The notes under the pieces were generated by a model. It was not told the DNA's origin and did not search any database. It saw nothing but the letters and a program-made list of their open reading frames with translations. From assembly GCF_022879575.1 (NCBI RefSeq), contig NZ_CP084261.1, positions 558,001 to 622,000 of the forward strand: a stretch of DNA of 64,000 nucleotides. The letters are read 5' to 3'. The stretch is from Caballeronia sp. SL2Y3 (GTDB lineage: Bacteria > Pseudomonadota > Gammaproteobacteria > Burkholderiales > Burkholderiaceae). Below, piece after piece: positions 1-9,265 of this stretch. Positions within the stretch are counted from its first letter, which is position 1, and the number at the start of each line of letters is the position of its first letter. The translations under genes and the position numbers were made by a program.

Positions 1-2
1 TC

Positions 3-1742
3 ACGCGCGCCGATGCGTACCTGTGCGAGCTGAAGGAAGCGCAGATACGCGATGGACTGCATGTTTTCGGCGTGTCGCCGCAAGGCGCGCAGCGGCGCGA
101 TACGCTGCTTGCGCTCGGGCGTTTCCCGATCGGCGACGGTCAGGGCGCGAATGCAAGCCTGATCACCGCGCTCGCACGCGACCTGCAATTAGGCGACGAC
201 TTCGATCCGCTCGACGCCGACTGGGCCGCGTCGTGGCAAGGGCCGCGTCCGCCGGCATTGCAGGCGGTGAGTGATGCGCCATGGCGTCATCACGGCGACA
301 CGCGCGAGCGGCTGGAATGCCTCGCATTGCAGCTTATCGAGGGCAATGCAGCCGCACCCGGTCCGCATACGCAACGCGTGCTGGAACGCTTGCATGGCGA
401 TGTGCTCGCGCGGCTCGATGCATGCGGACCGCAAGAGTCGCTGCAACTGAAACGCGGTCTCGAAGGCCGCTTCGTTCCGCCGGGGCCGAGCGGTTCGCCA
501 TCGCGCGGCAGACCCGACGTGCTCCCGACGGGGCGTAACTTCTATTCGGTCGATACGCGCGCATTGCCGACGCAAGCGGCCTGGTCGCTCGGGCTCAAGT
601 CCGCGAACTTGCTCGTCGAGCGGCACGTGCAGGACCACGGCGATTACCCGCGCGCCATCGGTCTGTCGGTGTGGGGCACGGCCACCATGCGCACGGGCGG
701 CGACGACATCGCGCAAGCGTTTGCGCTCATCGGCGTGCGGCCGAAATGGGCGGCGGGCAGCCATCGCGTCACCGACTTCGAGATTCTGCCGATCTCCATC
801 TTCAACCGGCCGCGCATCGACGTCACGCTGCGCGTATCCGGCTTTTTCCGCGATGCGTTCGCGAATCTCATGCATCTGTTCGATGCAGCCGTGCAGGCCA
901 TAGCGGAACTCGAAGACGAGCCGGAAGACGTCAACCCGATTCGCGCGCGTATTCTGCGTGAGCGCGACGAGTTGATCGGACGCGGCGTCGATGCCAAAGA
1001 AGCGCGGCTGCGTGCCGGCTGGCGCGTGTTCAGCACGAAGCCGGGCGCGTACGGCGCGGGCTTGCAGGAGCTGATCGACCTGAAGCAATGGGAAACCGAC
1101 GCAGATCTGTCCGCCGCTTATCAAAGCACGGGCGGCTATGCCTATTCGCAAGCCGGCGATGGCGTCGAAGCGCGTTCGAGCTTCGGCGCGCGGCTCTCGA
1201 CGCTCGATGTGGTGCTTCAGAACCAGGATAACCGTGAGCACGACGTGCTCGATTCGAACGACTATCACCAGTTTCAGGGCGGAATGATCGCGGCGGTGCG
1301 TTACTTGTCGGGCGTGCAGCCGCAGGCGTACAACGCGGATCACAGCAACCCCGCCGCGCCACGCATGCGCACGCTGAACGAAGAGATCGCGCGTGTGGTG
1401 CGCTCGCGCGTGGTCAATCCCAAGTGGATCGACGGCGTGAAGCGGCATGGCTACAAGGGCGCGTCTGAACTCGCCGCGACGGTCGATTATCTCTTCGGTT
1501 ACGATGCCACCGCGCGCGTCGTCTCCGATCATCAATATGCGCTCGTCACGGATGCCTACGTGAACGATGCCGATACGCGTGAATTCATCGCGCGACACAA
1601 CCCGCACGCGCTCCGGTCGATCTGCGAGCGCCTGCTCGAAGCGATGCAGCGCGGGCTGTGGCAGGAACCCGGCGGCTATCGGCAGTCCGTGACGCAGCAT
1701 CTGCTCGATGTCGAGCAGCAACTCGAAGGCCGACAGACTTGA
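3..1742 (+). CDS. cobN: Cobaltochelatase large subunit CobN, 3' part (partial)
   Basis: This is the C-terminal 579 residues of the large subunit that inserts Co2+ into hydrogenobyrinic acid a,c-diamide in the aerobic B12 pathway, an ATP-dependent cytoplasmic reaction needing two AAA+/VWA partner subunits. The frame is open from base 3 and begins with the family-typical AYLCELKEAQIRDGLHVFG, so the gene starts outside the window; CobN is normally about 1250-1300 aa. Further recognisable stretches are the GTATMRTGGDDIAQAFALIG segment and YAYSQAGDGVEARSSF. An apparent start at 72 is only an internal GTG. The stop TGA overlaps the TTG that probably starts the chelatase ATPase gene, so the two are translationally coupled. 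Identification is firm; only the 5' end is missing. Confidence 0.97.
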   Translation, partial: TRADAYLCELKEAQIRDGLHVFGVSPQGAQRRDTLLALGRFPIGDGQGANASLITALARDLQLGDDFDPLDADWAASWQGPRPPALQAVSDAPWRHHGDTRERLECLALQLIEGNAAAPGPHTQRVLERLHGDVLARLDACGPQESLQLKRGLEGRFVPPGPSGSPSRGRPDVLPTGRNFYSVDTRALPTQAAWSLGLKSANLLVERHVQDHGDYPRAIGLSVWGTATMRTGGDDIAQAFALIGVRPKWAAGSHRVTDFEILPISIFNRPRIDVTLRVSGFFRDAFANLMHLFDAAVQAIAELEDEPEDVNPIRARILRERDELIGRGVDAKEARLRAGWRVFSTKPGAYGAGLQELIDLKQWETDADLSAAYQSTGGYAYSQAGDGVEARSSFGARLSTLDVVLQNQDNREHDVLDSNDYHQFQGGMIAAVRYLSGVQPQAYNADHSNPAAPRMRTLNEEIARVVRSRVVNPKWIDGVKRHGYKGASELAATVDYLFGYDATARVVSDHQYALVTDAYVNDADTREFIARHNPHALRSICERLLEAMQRGLWQEPGGYRQSVTQHLLDVEQQLEGRQT

Positions 1743-2752
1743 ACGAAACTTCATTTTTTCCCGCGTTTCCTTTCACCGCGCTCGTCGGGCAAGCGCCGTT
1801 GCAGCAGGCGTTGCTGCTCGCGGCGGTCGATCCGTCATTGGGCGGTGTGCTCGTGAGCGGACCGCGCGGCACCGCGAAATCCACGGCGGCGCGCGCGCTC
1901 GCTGAACTGTTGCCGGAAGGGAAACTCGTCACCTTGCCGCTCGGCGCGAGCGAAGAGCAACTTATCGGCACGCTCGATATTCAAAGCGCGTTGCGCGATG
2001 GCGGCGTGAAGTTCTCGCCAGGCTTGCTCGCGAAAGCGCATCGCGGTGTCCTGTATGTCGACGAAGTGAATTTGCTGCCGAATCCTCTCGTCGATCAACT
2101 GCTCGACGTGGCGGCGAGCGGCGTGAATATCATCGAGCGCGACGGCATATCGCATCGGCATGACGCGCGGTTCGTGCTGATCGGCACCATGAATCCGGAA
2201 GAGGGGGAACTGCGCCCGCAATTGCTGGATCGCTTCGGGCTTGCCGTCGAACTCGCGAACTGCTTCGACGCTAATGTGCGCCAGCGGATCGTCAAGGCAA
2301 GACTCGCATTCGATTCGGACGCCGAAGCATTTCGCGCACAGCACGCGGATAATCAGGCGGCGCTCGCCGAACGCATCGAAGCGGCGCGCGCGGCGCTCGA
2401 TGAGTTCGATTTCGATGACGTCGTGCATGCGCACGTGAGCGAGCTGTGCATTGCGGCCAACGTCGACGGCCTGCGAGCCGATCTCGTGATGCTGCGCGCG
2501 GCGCGTGCGCTCGCGGCGCTCGAAGGCGCGGAATACGTCGAAACGAAGCATGTCGATTGCGTGGCCGACGCGGTATTGCGGCATCGCCGGCGCGAGCATG
2601 AAGCGTCGTCTCGTGAATCAACGCGTGAATCATCGCGGCCGGAAGCAAGCGCCAATTCCGCGCAAGGCGGCGATTGGGGTTACATGCCGCCGGAGCCCGT
2701 CGGTATCGCTAAGGTCAAGCAGGTCAGGCCGCTCGCCGCAAAAAAAGCCTGA
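1739..2752 (+). CDS. chlD: ChlD/ChlI-like chelatase AAA+ ATPase (zero-frame product of chlD)
   Basis: This 337-aa AAA+ protein of the magnesium/cobalt chelatase I/D class is the probable ATP-hydrolysing small subunit working with CobN. Visible are the Walker A region GPRGTAKST, Walker B LYVDEVNLL, the arginine-finger region LLDRFGLAV and the sensor region TMNPEEGELRPQLLDR. The frame is open further upstream, but TTG 1739, overlapping the cobN stop, gives the family-typical N-terminus LNETSFFPAFPFTALVGQ and has a GAAGG-like site about ten bases before it; TTG use makes the start moderately uncertain. The frame ends AAKKA-TGA directly behind an A7 heptamer (2740-2746), where a -1 shift would continue into the VWA domain. 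No cobS or cobT is visible here, which fits a ChlI/ChlD-type partner for CobN. Confidence 0.9.
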   Translation: MNETSFFPAFPFTALVGQAPLQQALLLAAVDPSLGGVLVSGPRGTAKSTAARALAELLPEGKLVTLPLGASEEQLIGTLDIQSALRDGGVKFSPGLLAKAHRGVLYVDEVNLLPNPLVDQLLDVAASGVNIIERDGISHRHDARFVLIGTMNPEEGELRPQLLDRFGLAVELANCFDANVRQRIVKARLAFDSDAEAFRAQHADNQAALAERIEAARAALDEFDFDDVVHAHVSELCIAANVDGLRADLVMLRAARALAALEGAEYVETKHVDCVADAVLRHRRREHEASSRESTRESSRPEASANSAQGGDWGYMPPEPVGIAKVKQVRPLAAKKA

Positions 2753-2800
2753 GCCATCGAAGGCCCGACGCCGATGCGAACGCGCATCGTCTTCGATGGC
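2740..2800 (+). promoter_or_regulatory. -1 programmed ribosomal frameshift signal in chlD
   Basis: Seven consecutive A at 2740-2746 sit in phase as A_AAA_AAA in the ATPase frame, which allows both tRNAs to slip back one base. A six-base spacer (2747-2752) contains the zero-frame TGA. Then comes a hairpin: 2753-2762 (GCCATCGAAG) is perfectly complementary to 2791-2800 (CTTCGATGGC), and within it 2772-2778 (CGATGCG) pairs with 2783-2789 (CGCATCG) around the loop AACG. Heptamer, spacer length and stable stem match known bacterial -1 frameshift cassettes. Only a weak purine-rich element (AGGTCAGG, 2721-2728) lies upstream as a possible stimulatory Shine-Dalgarno sequence. Confidence 0.85.
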
Positions 2801-3435
2801 AGGAGGCGCGTTCGCGTGGGCGGGAACATGCGCGTGAAGGGCTCGCTACTGCATCGGTCGACTGGATGGCGACACTGCGCGCCAAACGCAATGCTCGCTT
2901 CGATGCCGGTCACTTGCGCTATCGACGTGGCCAAGGCGAAGCATCCGCGCTGCATTGCTTCGTGCTCGATTGCTCCGGCTCGATGCTCGGCGGCGAACGT
3001 CTTGCGCGCGCGAAGGGCTTGCTGATCGCGTTGTTCGACCGCGCGTATCGGGAACGTGCGGAGGTCGCGCTGGTGTGCTTCGGCGGGGGACGCGCTGAAG
3101 TGCGTCGTCAACCCGGAACGGCGCATTGGTTCAATGACCGCTGGATTGCGCCGATTGGCGGCGGAGGCGGCACGCCACTCACGCTTGGGTTAGCGACGGC
3201 ATCGACGGTGCTGGCGCGGGCCGCGCGTCGCAAGCCTTCGCAACGCCGCTGGTTGTGGCTGTTGAGCGATGGACGCACGAACGAACGGCCCGCAGCGCCC
3301 CCGCTGGCCGACCGTATCGTCGTGGTGGATTTCGAGGAAGGACGCGTGCGGGTCGGCGCGGCGCACGCGCTCGCGCTCGACTGGCGCGCGCAGCACATAC
3401 CCGCCGAATCGCTTCAATACGAGCGAGGCGTATAA
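2746..3435 (+). CDS. chlD: ChlD VWA domain reached by -1 frameshift (full product 1739-3435, 565 aa)
   Basis: This is the von Willebrand A half of a ChlD/CobT-like chelatase medium subunit. The MIDAS motif is plain (LDCSGSM), followed by AKGLLIALFDRA, a GGGGTPL loop and WLWLLSDGRTN. The frame is open without a stop from the A7 heptamer onward. It first encodes a basic linker and then EGLATASVDWMATLRAKR, which I recall as typical of the region just before the VWA domain in homologues. The only in-frame ATG (2866) lies inside that conserved stretch and has no ribosome binding site, and there is no ATG or GTG between 2752 and 2866. So the domain is most simply made as a 565-aa fusion by frameshifting (336 ATPase-frame residues plus 229). 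An independent 189-aa product from 2866 is the alternative. It ends 22 bp inside the convergent cobJ. Confidence 0.85.
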   Translation, partial: SLSHRRPDADANAHRLRWQEARSRGREHAREGLATASVDWMATLRAKRNARFDAGHLRYRRGQGEASALHCFVLDCSGSMLGGERLARAKGLLIALFDRAYRERAEVALVCFGGGRAEVRRQPGTAHWFNDRWIAPIGGGGGTPLTLGLATASTVLARAARRKPSQRRWLWLLSDGRTNERPAAPPLADRIVVVDFEEGRVRVGAAHALALDWRAQHIPAESLQYERGV

Positions 3436-5057
3436 ACCCATTCGCCGTCGCCGATCACGCGCGTCTTCGACGACCCGACGATCACCATCGTTCGCATATC
3501 GACGAGACCGCCGTGCAATTCGCCGAGCGTCACGACACGCATCGTTTCCGCTGGACGTCCCACGTCGCGGCCGAGCACGACGGGCGTCGCCGCGTCGCGA
3601 TGCTCGCGCACGATGTCGATTGCGCGATCAAACTGCCAGGGTCGCGCCTTCGATAGCGGGTTATAGAACGCCATCACGAGATCCGCTTCGCTTGCATGCC
3701 GAATGCGATGCTCGATCACGTCCCAGGGCTTGAGGTTGTCGGAGAGCGACAGCACGCAGAAGTCATGGCCGAGCGGCGCGCCCGCGCGCGCGGCCGTTGC
3801 GAGCGATGCGGATACGCCCGGCACGATAGCGAGTTTCACGGCGGCCCATCCGGCATGCGTCGCGCGTCCTTCGTCGAGCGCTTCGAGTACGGCGGCAGCC
3901 ATCGCGAAGACGCCGGGATCGCCCGACGATACGATCACGACCTTTCGCCCTTCGCTCGCGAGTTCGAACGCATGGCGTGCGCGCTGCAACTCCTCGCGGT
4001 TGTCGGTCATGTGAATGCGCTGCTCTGCGCGAAAGGGGCCGGCCATGCGCACGTACGTCTCGTAGCCGAGAACGTCCTGCGCGGAATCGAGTGCAACTCT
4101 TGCGGCAGGCGTCATCAAGTCTGCGCTGCCGGGACCGAGTCCGATGACCGTCAACGTGCCGCGCGCGCGACCGATGGACTCGACATCTATCGGCGCTTCG
4201 GCCACGCTCAGCGCGATTCCGTGCGCACGAAGCGCGTCATGGGGCGGCGGTTCGTTGCTGAAGCGAAGCGGCACGTCGAGCGCGTTGGCAGCATCGCTGA
4301 GCGCATCGAACGTCGTGCTTTCTGTCGTTGCGACCAGCGCGACCAGTGCAAGCGGCGACAGTCCGTGTTCGCGCAATGCATGCCGAACGCGATCAGCGAT
4401 CGCATCGTCCGGCGCATCGATCCACGCGGCCACGCAACGCGGATGAATCACGAGACTGCGCTCATCGTTCATCACATGCGGCGTGACGCGCACTGCAAGG
4501 CGCGCGTCTTGAGCGCGAGGCAAGTCGGCGTGATCGAGCCACGGTGCATGACCTTCTATGCGCGTCGTTTCGCCCGCGAGCAAGTCGGACACGAAGCGCT
4601 TGCCACGCTCCATATCCGCCAGCGCGTAGCCATCGGGCGGAGCAAGCAGGCACATGCCGAAGCGAAGTTCGCCGCTCGTCGTGATCGCGGGCGTGACATC
4701 GAGCGCCGCGGCGATCTCGCGCGCCAGCACATTCACGCCGCTCGTGCCGCCGAGCAGCGGCACGACGGCGCTGCCATCCTGCGCGACCGCGAGCACCGGC
4801 GGCTCCGCGCCTTTGTTCGTGAGACAAGGCGCGAGCGAGCGAATCACGATGCCTGCCGCGCACAGCGCGACGATAGGCGTGGCGGCAAGATAAAGCGCTC
4901 GCACGTGCGCGCCGAAATCGTCGTAGGCAATATCGGCATGGGTGCGATTGGCGAGACCATGCACGAGCGACCCGGGATAACGCGCCTGAATGCGGCGCGC
5001 GACAGGAAGCGCGCTTTCGCCGAGCACGACGATCGCGACTGATGACGCCGCGTTCAT
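3414..5057 (-). CDS. cobJ: CbiG-CobJ fusion, precorrin-3B C17-methyltransferase
   Basis: This 547-aa two-part enzyme has an N-terminal half (about residues 1-300) that is CbiG-like: [22 protein letters not shown] and TTSGELRFG. The C-terminal half starts near [18 protein letters not shown] and is a SAM-dependent tetrapyrrole methylase with [15 protein letters not shown] and [19 protein letters not shown]. The CobJ part methylates C17 of precorrin-3B with ring contraction; CbiG in the anaerobic route opens the lactone, and in aerobic organisms a CobE/CbiG-like protein has a less clear role. The start ATG 5057 overlaps the cobI stop as ATGA; an ATG nine bases upstream (5066) is possible. It is the last gene of the cobGHIJ arm and converges on chlD. 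The same fusion exists in Pseudomonas, as far as I recall. Confidence 0.95.
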   Translation of the reverse strand: MNAASSVAIVVLGESALPVARRIQARYPGSLVHGLANRTHADIAYDDFGAHVRALYLAATPIVALCAAGIVIRSLAPCLTNKGAEPPVLAVAQDGSAVVPLLGGTSGVNVLAREIAAALDVTPAITTSGELRFGMCLLAPPDGYALADMERGKRFVSDLLAGETTRIEGHAPWLDHADLPRAQDARLAVRVTPHVMNDERSLVIHPRCVAAWIDAPDDAIADRVRHALREHGLSPLALVALVATTESTTFDALSDAANALDVPLRFSNEPPPHDALRAHGIALSVAEAPIDVESIGRARGTLTVIGLGPGSADLMTPAARVALDSAQDVLGYETYVRMAGPFRAEQRIHMTDNREELQRARHAFELASEGRKVVIVSSGDPGVFAMAAAVLEALDEGRATHAGWAAVKLAIVPGVSASLATAARAGAPLGHDFCVLSLSDNLKPWDVIEHRIRHASEADLVMAFYNPLSKARPWQFDRAIDIVREHRDAATPVVLGRDVGRPAETMRVVTLGELHGGLVDMRTMVIVGSSKTRVIGDGEWVYTPRSY

Positions 5058-5779
5058 GCCTGCCATTTCTTCCCCGGCACGACGAGCAGCGAGAAATAGG
5101 GCGACGCCATCGGATCCACTTCATCGAGCGGCACGATCCGTTGATTCGCCATCGTCGCGCGTTCGACATAAAGCGCGCGCTTGTCCAGCCCCAGATCGGT
5201 GAGCACGCGCCGCACCTTGTCGAAGTTGCGGCCGAGCTTCATCACGACGGCTGCATCCGATGCTTCGAGCTTGCACTTCAACTCGTCTTCCGGCAGCACG
5301 CCGGACAGCACGCAGAGACTCTGATTGCGATAAACGAGCGGCACGCCGAGCACGGACACGCCGCCCAGCATCGAACATACGCCGGGCACGACATGCGCAT
5401 CGAAACGTCCGGCGAGACGGTCGTGCAGATACATGTACGACCCGTAGAAGAAGGGATCGCCTTCGCAGATCACTGCCACATCGCGGCCCGCTTCGAGATG
5501 ATCGGCAATGGCGAGCGCGGCTTCATCGTAGAACGCGCTGATGATCGTCTCGTAGCACAGCGGCGGTTCTAGCACTTCGGTCGTCACCGGATACACGAGC
5601 GGCAGGCGTGTCTGCGCGTCGTCGAGATGCGCTTCGATGATGCCGAACGCGTTGCCCTTCTTGCCCTTCGCGACGAAATACGCGACCACCGGCGCAGACT
5701 TCAGAAGCCGCAGCGCTTTCACGGTGATGAGTTCGGGGTCGCCCGGACCGACGCCGAGACCATACAGGCGTCCGCTCAT
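5054..5779 (-). CDS. cobI: Precorrin-2 C20-methyltransferase
   Basis: CobI (241 aa) transfers a methyl group from SAM to C20 of precorrin-2, giving precorrin-3A. The tetrapyrrole methylase signature is at the N-terminus ([20 protein letters not shown]), with the SAM-contacting segment [18 protein letters not shown] and [20 protein letters not shown] further on. Length is normal for the family. The start ATG overlaps the cobH stop as TAATG (positions 5777-5781), and its own stop overlaps cobJ, so translation is coupled through the whole arm. The frame is open far upstream of 5779, but this start is fixed by the overlap and by homology at MSGRLYGLG. Expression is expected to follow the riboswitch ahead of cobG. 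Confidence 0.96.
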   Translation of the reverse strand: MSGRLYGLGVGPGDPELITVKALRLLKSAPVVAYFVAKGKKGNAFGIIEAHLDDAQTRLPLVYPVTTEVLEPPLCYETIISAFYDEAALAIADHLEAGRDVAVICEGDPFFYGSYMYLHDRLAGRFDAHVVPGVCSMLGGVSVLGVPLVYRNQSLCVLSGVLPEDELKCKLEASDAAVVMKLGRNFDKVRRVLTDLGLDKRALYVERATMANQRIVPLDEVDPMASPYFSLLVVPGKKWQA

Positions 5780-6405
5780 TATTCGTTCTCCGAAGCAAGT
5801 GCGTTCACTGCGGCGGCGGCCATCGCGCTGCCGCCGCGTCGTCCGTGTAATGCGACGAAGGGCACGCCGCGGCTGTCGGCTGCGAGCATCGCCTTCGATT
5901 CGGCAGCGCCGATAAAGCCGACCGGGAACCCGAGAATGAGCGCGGGCTTCGGCGCGCCGGCATCGAGCATGTCGAGCAGATGAAAGAGCGCGGTGGGCGC
6001 GTTGCCTATCGCGACGACCGCGCCTTGCAGATGCGGCCGCCATAGTTCGAGCGCAGCGGCAGAACGCGTGTTGCGCATGGCGCGGGCGCGCTCGGGCACG
6101 GACGGATCGCCGAGCGTGCAGATGATGCGGTTATCGGCCGGAAGACGCGCCTCGGTAATGCCGTGCGCGACCATGCGGGCATCGCAGAGTATCGGCGCGC
6201 CGGCTGCGAGGGCCGTGCGGCCCGCGTCGCCCGCGCCGGGAGAGAAGCGCAGATCGTCGACGATATCCACCATGCCGCACGCGTGAATCAGCCGCACGGC
6301 GAGCTTTTCGAGGTCGCGCGGAATCGCGCTCAGGTTCGCTTCGGCGCGGATCGTCGCGAAGGACTGGCGATAAATCTCGGCGCCGTCGCGGATATAGTCA
6401 AGCAT
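5779..6405 (-). CDS. cobH: Precorrin-8X methylmutase
   Basis: CobH (208 aa) moves the methyl group of precorrin-8X from C11 to C12, giving hydrogenobyrinic acid. The family N-terminus [19 protein letters not shown] and the [11 protein letters not shown] segment with the catalytic histidine are present, as are [14 protein letters not shown] and [14 protein letters not shown] chose ATG 6405 over ATG 6411 because the GGAG (in CCCGGAGCC) then sits eight rather than two bases upstream. It starts inside the end of cobG and its stop overlaps cobI. Length and motifs are ordinary, so the assignment is firm. Confidence 0.95.
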   Translation of the reverse strand: MLDYIRDGAEIYRQSFATIRAEANLSAIPRDLEKLAVRLIHACGMVDIVDDLRFSPGAGDAGRTALAAGAPILCDARMVAHGITEARLPADNRIICTLGDPSVPERARAMRNTRSAAALELWRPHLQGAVVAIGNAPTALFHLLDMLDAGAPKPALILGFPVGFIGAAESKAMLAADSRGVPFVALHGRRGGSAMAAAAVNALASENE

Positions 6406-7699
6406 CGGCATGGCTCCGGGCGAGCCACGCGGCCGCCTCTTCGATGGATACGTTTGGTGCGACGAGGCGCGCGTCGACATGCAAGTCATAGCGTCCGGTC
6501 GACACCGCAATCAATGTGTTCGCGACGGGATGCGCGGCGGCGCACGAGCGTTCGCAGCCGCTTATATGCACATCGTCGTGTACAGGCAGCAGCGCGGCGA
6601 GGCGGTGAGCGTCGGCTTTGGTATCGGCGCGACTCTTCGCGCAGCCCGGCGAACCGGCGCACGCGATGAGGCGTGCAAGCGGATCGTCTGCGCGCGTGAT
6701 AAGCCCGAGCGCGTTCATGCGGTCGAGCACGTGTTCCGTATCTCGCGGCATCACGTCAGGCATGAGCACGCCTTGCCAGGGCGTCATCAAGAGCCGGCCT
6801 TGCGCGTGCGTCGAAGCAAGATCGGCGAGCGCGTCGAGCGTGGCGGCGTCGAGCCGTCCGAGTTGCGTCTGCGCGCCGACATGCCAGTTTGCGCCATTCG
6901 GCATCGGATGCGCGCCGAAGCGCAGCGCGTCGTTGACAGGCGCGCGACGCCAGGCAGTGTCGACGGGATCGAACGAAAGCATCGCGAGAAAACGCGTCAC
7001 GCCGATTCGCGCGAGCAACTCACGCATGCGATGCTCGTCGTTCGAAGCGAGCGCAACGAACGCGCGCAGCGCCGCGATCACGAAGTCCACGACATGCTCG
7101 CGCGCGATGCTGCCGAGCGCGGGCGAGTCGCTATCACGGTGCGGGATCGCACCAGCGAAGCCGAACGCGTAACGCGTGCCGTCGTCGAGCGCGGAAAGCC
7201 AGAGATCGTGCGCATGATCGAGCATCGCGAGCCGTTCGCCGCCGTCGAGTTGCAGCGCGAACTTCGGCGACAACGCGTGCAGCGCGGCATCGCCCTGCAT
7301 GGCGGTGACGATGGCGGCGGCAAGGCCGCGCGTGGCGTCGCTCGCGAGCGGACTCAGCATCACGTTGCGCAAGTCGTCGCCGCCTTCAGTGTGCGGACCG
7401 AGGCCCGCGTTCAGCGCGATATCGACGAGTTCCGCGTGGGCATCGTCACGAATGCCGCGCAGTTGCAGATTCGCGCGATTGGTCAGCTCGATGACGCCCG
7501 AGCCGCACTGTACGGCCGCCCGCGCGACGGCATGCGCCGCGTGCGCGCGGAGTTCGCCGCCTGCAAGACGGAGGCGCGCGAGCCCGCCGTCGCGCGCCTG
7601 CACGATGCGCATGAGGCCGGGACAAGCCGAGGGCCGCGGTGTCGGAAAAGAAGCGTTCAAAAGCGTGACCGGTGCGATTCTCGCTTCGGGCGATGCCAC
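6398..7699 (-). CDS. cobG: Precorrin-3B synthase (O2-dependent)
   Basis: CobG (433 aa) is the oxygen-using monooxygenase that hydroxylates precorrin-3A at C20 and forms the ring-A lactone; it marks the aerobic B12 route. It belongs to the sulfite/nitrite reductase superfamily. The [4Fe-4S]/siroheme-type cysteine set is visible near the C-terminus: CAGSPGCAKS and then SGCERSCAAAHP. An N-terminal ferredoxin-fold half-domain (LMRIVQARDGGLARLRL) precedes CGSGVIELTNRANLQLRG. The start is GTG 7699; no strong ribosome site is seen, and the next ATG (Met 30) lies inside a conserved segment. It is the first gene of the arm, about 80 nt downstream of the cobalamin riboswitch. Confidence 0.94.
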   Translation of the reverse strand: MASPEARIAPVTLLNASFPTPRPSACPGLMRIVQARDGGLARLRLAGGELRAHAAHAVARAAVQCGSGVIELTNRANLQLRGIRDDAHAELVDIALNAGLGPHTEGGDDLRNVMLSPLASDATRGLAAAIVTAMQGDAALHALSPKFALQLDGGERLAMLDHAHDLWLSALDDGTRYAFGFAGAIPHRDSDSPALGSIAREHVVDFVIAALRAFVALASNDEHRMRELLARIGVTRFLAMLSFDPVDTAWRRAPVNDALRFGAHPMPNGANWHVGAQTQLGRLDAATLDALADLASTHAQGRLLMTPWQGVLMPDVMPRDTEHVLDRMNALGLITRADDPLARLIACAGSPGCAKSRADTKADAHRLAALLPVHDDVHISGCERSCAAAHPVANTLIAVSTGRYDLHVDARLVAPNVSIEEAAAWLARSHADA

Positions 7700-7774
7700 C
7701 GGTACACCCCGCCCGGACGGCGTCGCGCGAATATTGCGTGTAAAGCGTGCTGAGCGTGTATAGCTTGGAAAGCG

Positions 7775-7945
7775 TGAGTCGGCAGGTCTCTTGGCTGGCA
7801 GGTCTGCGCCCGCGCCGGCCTTCCCGGTATAAACCAGTGGCAGTGGAGCGCGGACTCGCTGCGTACAATTGCGGGGGCAGCCACAGTTTCGCTGTGTTCC
7901 CTGTTAGGCCCGCGGGTTGAACCGTTGGGCACCGACGTACCGATG
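7775..7945 (-). promoter_or_regulatory. Cobalamin riboswitch ahead of cobG
   Basis: Read on the minus strand, the leader has the conserved cobalamin-aptamer elements in order: AACAGGGAA, GTGGCTGCCCCCGCAA, a GCGAGTC element, GCCACTGG, CCGGGAAGG, and the B12 box CAGCCAAGAGACCTGCC at about 7780-7796. The element lies between divergent cobG and cobL but is oriented toward cobG, so it should repress cobGHIJ when adenosylcobalamin is high. No U-rich terminator follows, so control of translation initiation is more likely, which is an inference. The 80-nt spacer to the GTG has several AGCGTG repeats. The outer borders are approximate. Confidence 0.93.
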
Positions 7946-8035
7946 TATTATGCCCGCTTTTATCGACCATCAGAACGCTTCGTGCCCGGTATCGTCGCAT
8001 GAAGCGCGTCGCGAACCGCAAGGAGGGCACGTCTC

Positions 8036-9244
8036 ATGTCGAGCTGGCTGACCGTGATAGGCATCGGCGAGGACGGCTGGCAGGGCCTGAGCCGCGCGGC
8101 GCGACGCGCGCTTGTCGAGGCCGGCGCGATACACGGCGGCGAGCGTCATCTCGCGCTCTTGCCTGCGCGTATACCCGCGCGCCGCGTGCCGTGGCCGAGC
8201 CCGTTTTCTCTCGATGCCGTGCTCGCCGAGCGCACGCGCGGCACGCCCGTATGCGTGCTCGCGAGCGGCGACCCCATGTTCTTCGGCGTCGGCGCGACGC
8301 TCGCTCGCGAGCTTTCCGTCGACGAGATGCGCGTGATTCCCGCGCCTTCGTCGCTGTCGCTCGCCGCTGCCCGTTTGCAGTGGGCGTTGCAGGACGCGCG
8401 CTGCGTGTCGCTTGTCGGGCGGCCCGTTGCTTCGCTGCTTGCGCATGTGTTTCGCGGCGAGCGCCTGCTTGTCCTGAGCGCGGACGGCGCGACGCCCGCT
8501 GCCATCGCTTCGCTCTTGACGGCGCATGGATTCGGCCCGAGCCGCATGACGGTCTTCGAGCATCTCGGCGGCGCGAACGAACGCCGCATCGACGAGCGCG
8601 CGGACGACTGGCGCGAGCCCTTCGTGGCGTCGCTCAATCTCGTGGCCATCGAATGCCGCACGCATGCGGGCCATGCCGGTCCGCCGCTCACGCCCGGCCT
8701 GCCCGACGACGCGTATCGTCACGACGGCCAGTTGACCAAGCGCGATGTGCGTGCCGTCACGCTCGCGCGCCTTGCGCCGCAGCCGCGCGAACTGCTGTGG
8801 GACGTGGGCGCGGGCTGCGGGTCGATCGGCATCGAATGGATGCGCGCGCATGTGTCCTGCCGCGCCATCGCCATCGAAGCGAACGAGGGCCGGCAGCGTC
8901 TGATCGAACATAACCGCGATGCGCTCGGCGTGCCCGCGCTTCAGCTCGTCAAGGGCGAGGCGCCCGCCGCACTCGCTGGCCTTCCCGCGCCCGACGTCGT
9001 GTTCATCGGCGGCGGCGTGACCGTGCCGGGCGTGCTCGATATGTGCTGGTCGCGGCTGCGTCAGGGTGGCCGGCTGGTTGCGAACGCGGTCACGCTGCAA
9101 AGCGAAGCCGCGCTCGTCGACTGGCGCGCGCGGCATGGCGGTGAACTCCTGCGCATCGGCGTGGCGCTCGCGGAGCCGCTCGGCGGCTTCGATACCTGGC
9201 GGCAAGCGTTGCCCATCACGCTGCTCTGCGCAAGCAAGCCTTGA
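8036..9244 (+). CDS. cobL: Precorrin-6Y C5,15-methyltransferase (decarboxylating)
   Basis: CobL (402 aa) methylates C5 and C15 and decarboxylates the C12 acetate of precorrin-6Y. The N-terminal CbiE-type half begins [16 protein letters not shown] and carries [14 protein letters not shown]. The C-terminal CbiT-type half (about residue 230 on) starts [17 protein letters not shown], followed by the SAM-binding [15 protein letters not shown]. The start has a very strong ribosome site, AGGAGG, eight bases upstream. It opens the plus-strand arm (cobL-cbiD-cobK-cobM), divergent from cobG. The riboswitch between them points the other way, so how this arm senses B12 is not evident from the sequence. 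Confidence 0.96.
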   Translation: MSSWLTVIGIGEDGWQGLSRAARRALVEAGAIHGGERHLALLPARIPARRVPWPSPFSLDAVLAERTRGTPVCVLASGDPMFFGVGATLARELSVDEMRVIPAPSSLSLAAARLQWALQDARCVSLVGRPVASLLAHVFRGERLLVLSADGATPAAIASLLTAHGFGPSRMTVFEHLGGANERRIDERADDWREPFVASLNLVAIECRTHAGHAGPPLTPGLPDDAYRHDGQLTKRDVRAVTLARLAPQPRELLWDVGAGCGSIGIEWMRAHVSCRAIAIEANEGRQRLIEHNRDALGVPALQLVKGEAPAALAGLPAPDVVFIGGGVTVPGVLDMCWSRLRQGGRLVANAVTLQSEAALVDWRARHGGELLRIGVALAEPLGGFDTWRQALPITLLCASKP

Positions 9245-9265
9245 CCGCATTCGACGCTCATCAAC

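Noticed and set aside
2816-2830. GTG 2816 or ATG 2828 behind the AGGAGG at 2801 as start of the VWA gene
   Set aside because: Both are in the ATPase frame, not the VWA frame, and lead to no domain.
2750-2866. Sequencing error or simple gene break as explanation of the chlD split
   Set aside because: A homopolymer error in the A7 remains possible, but the stable hairpin at the correct distance and the missing start for the VWA frame favour true frameshifting.
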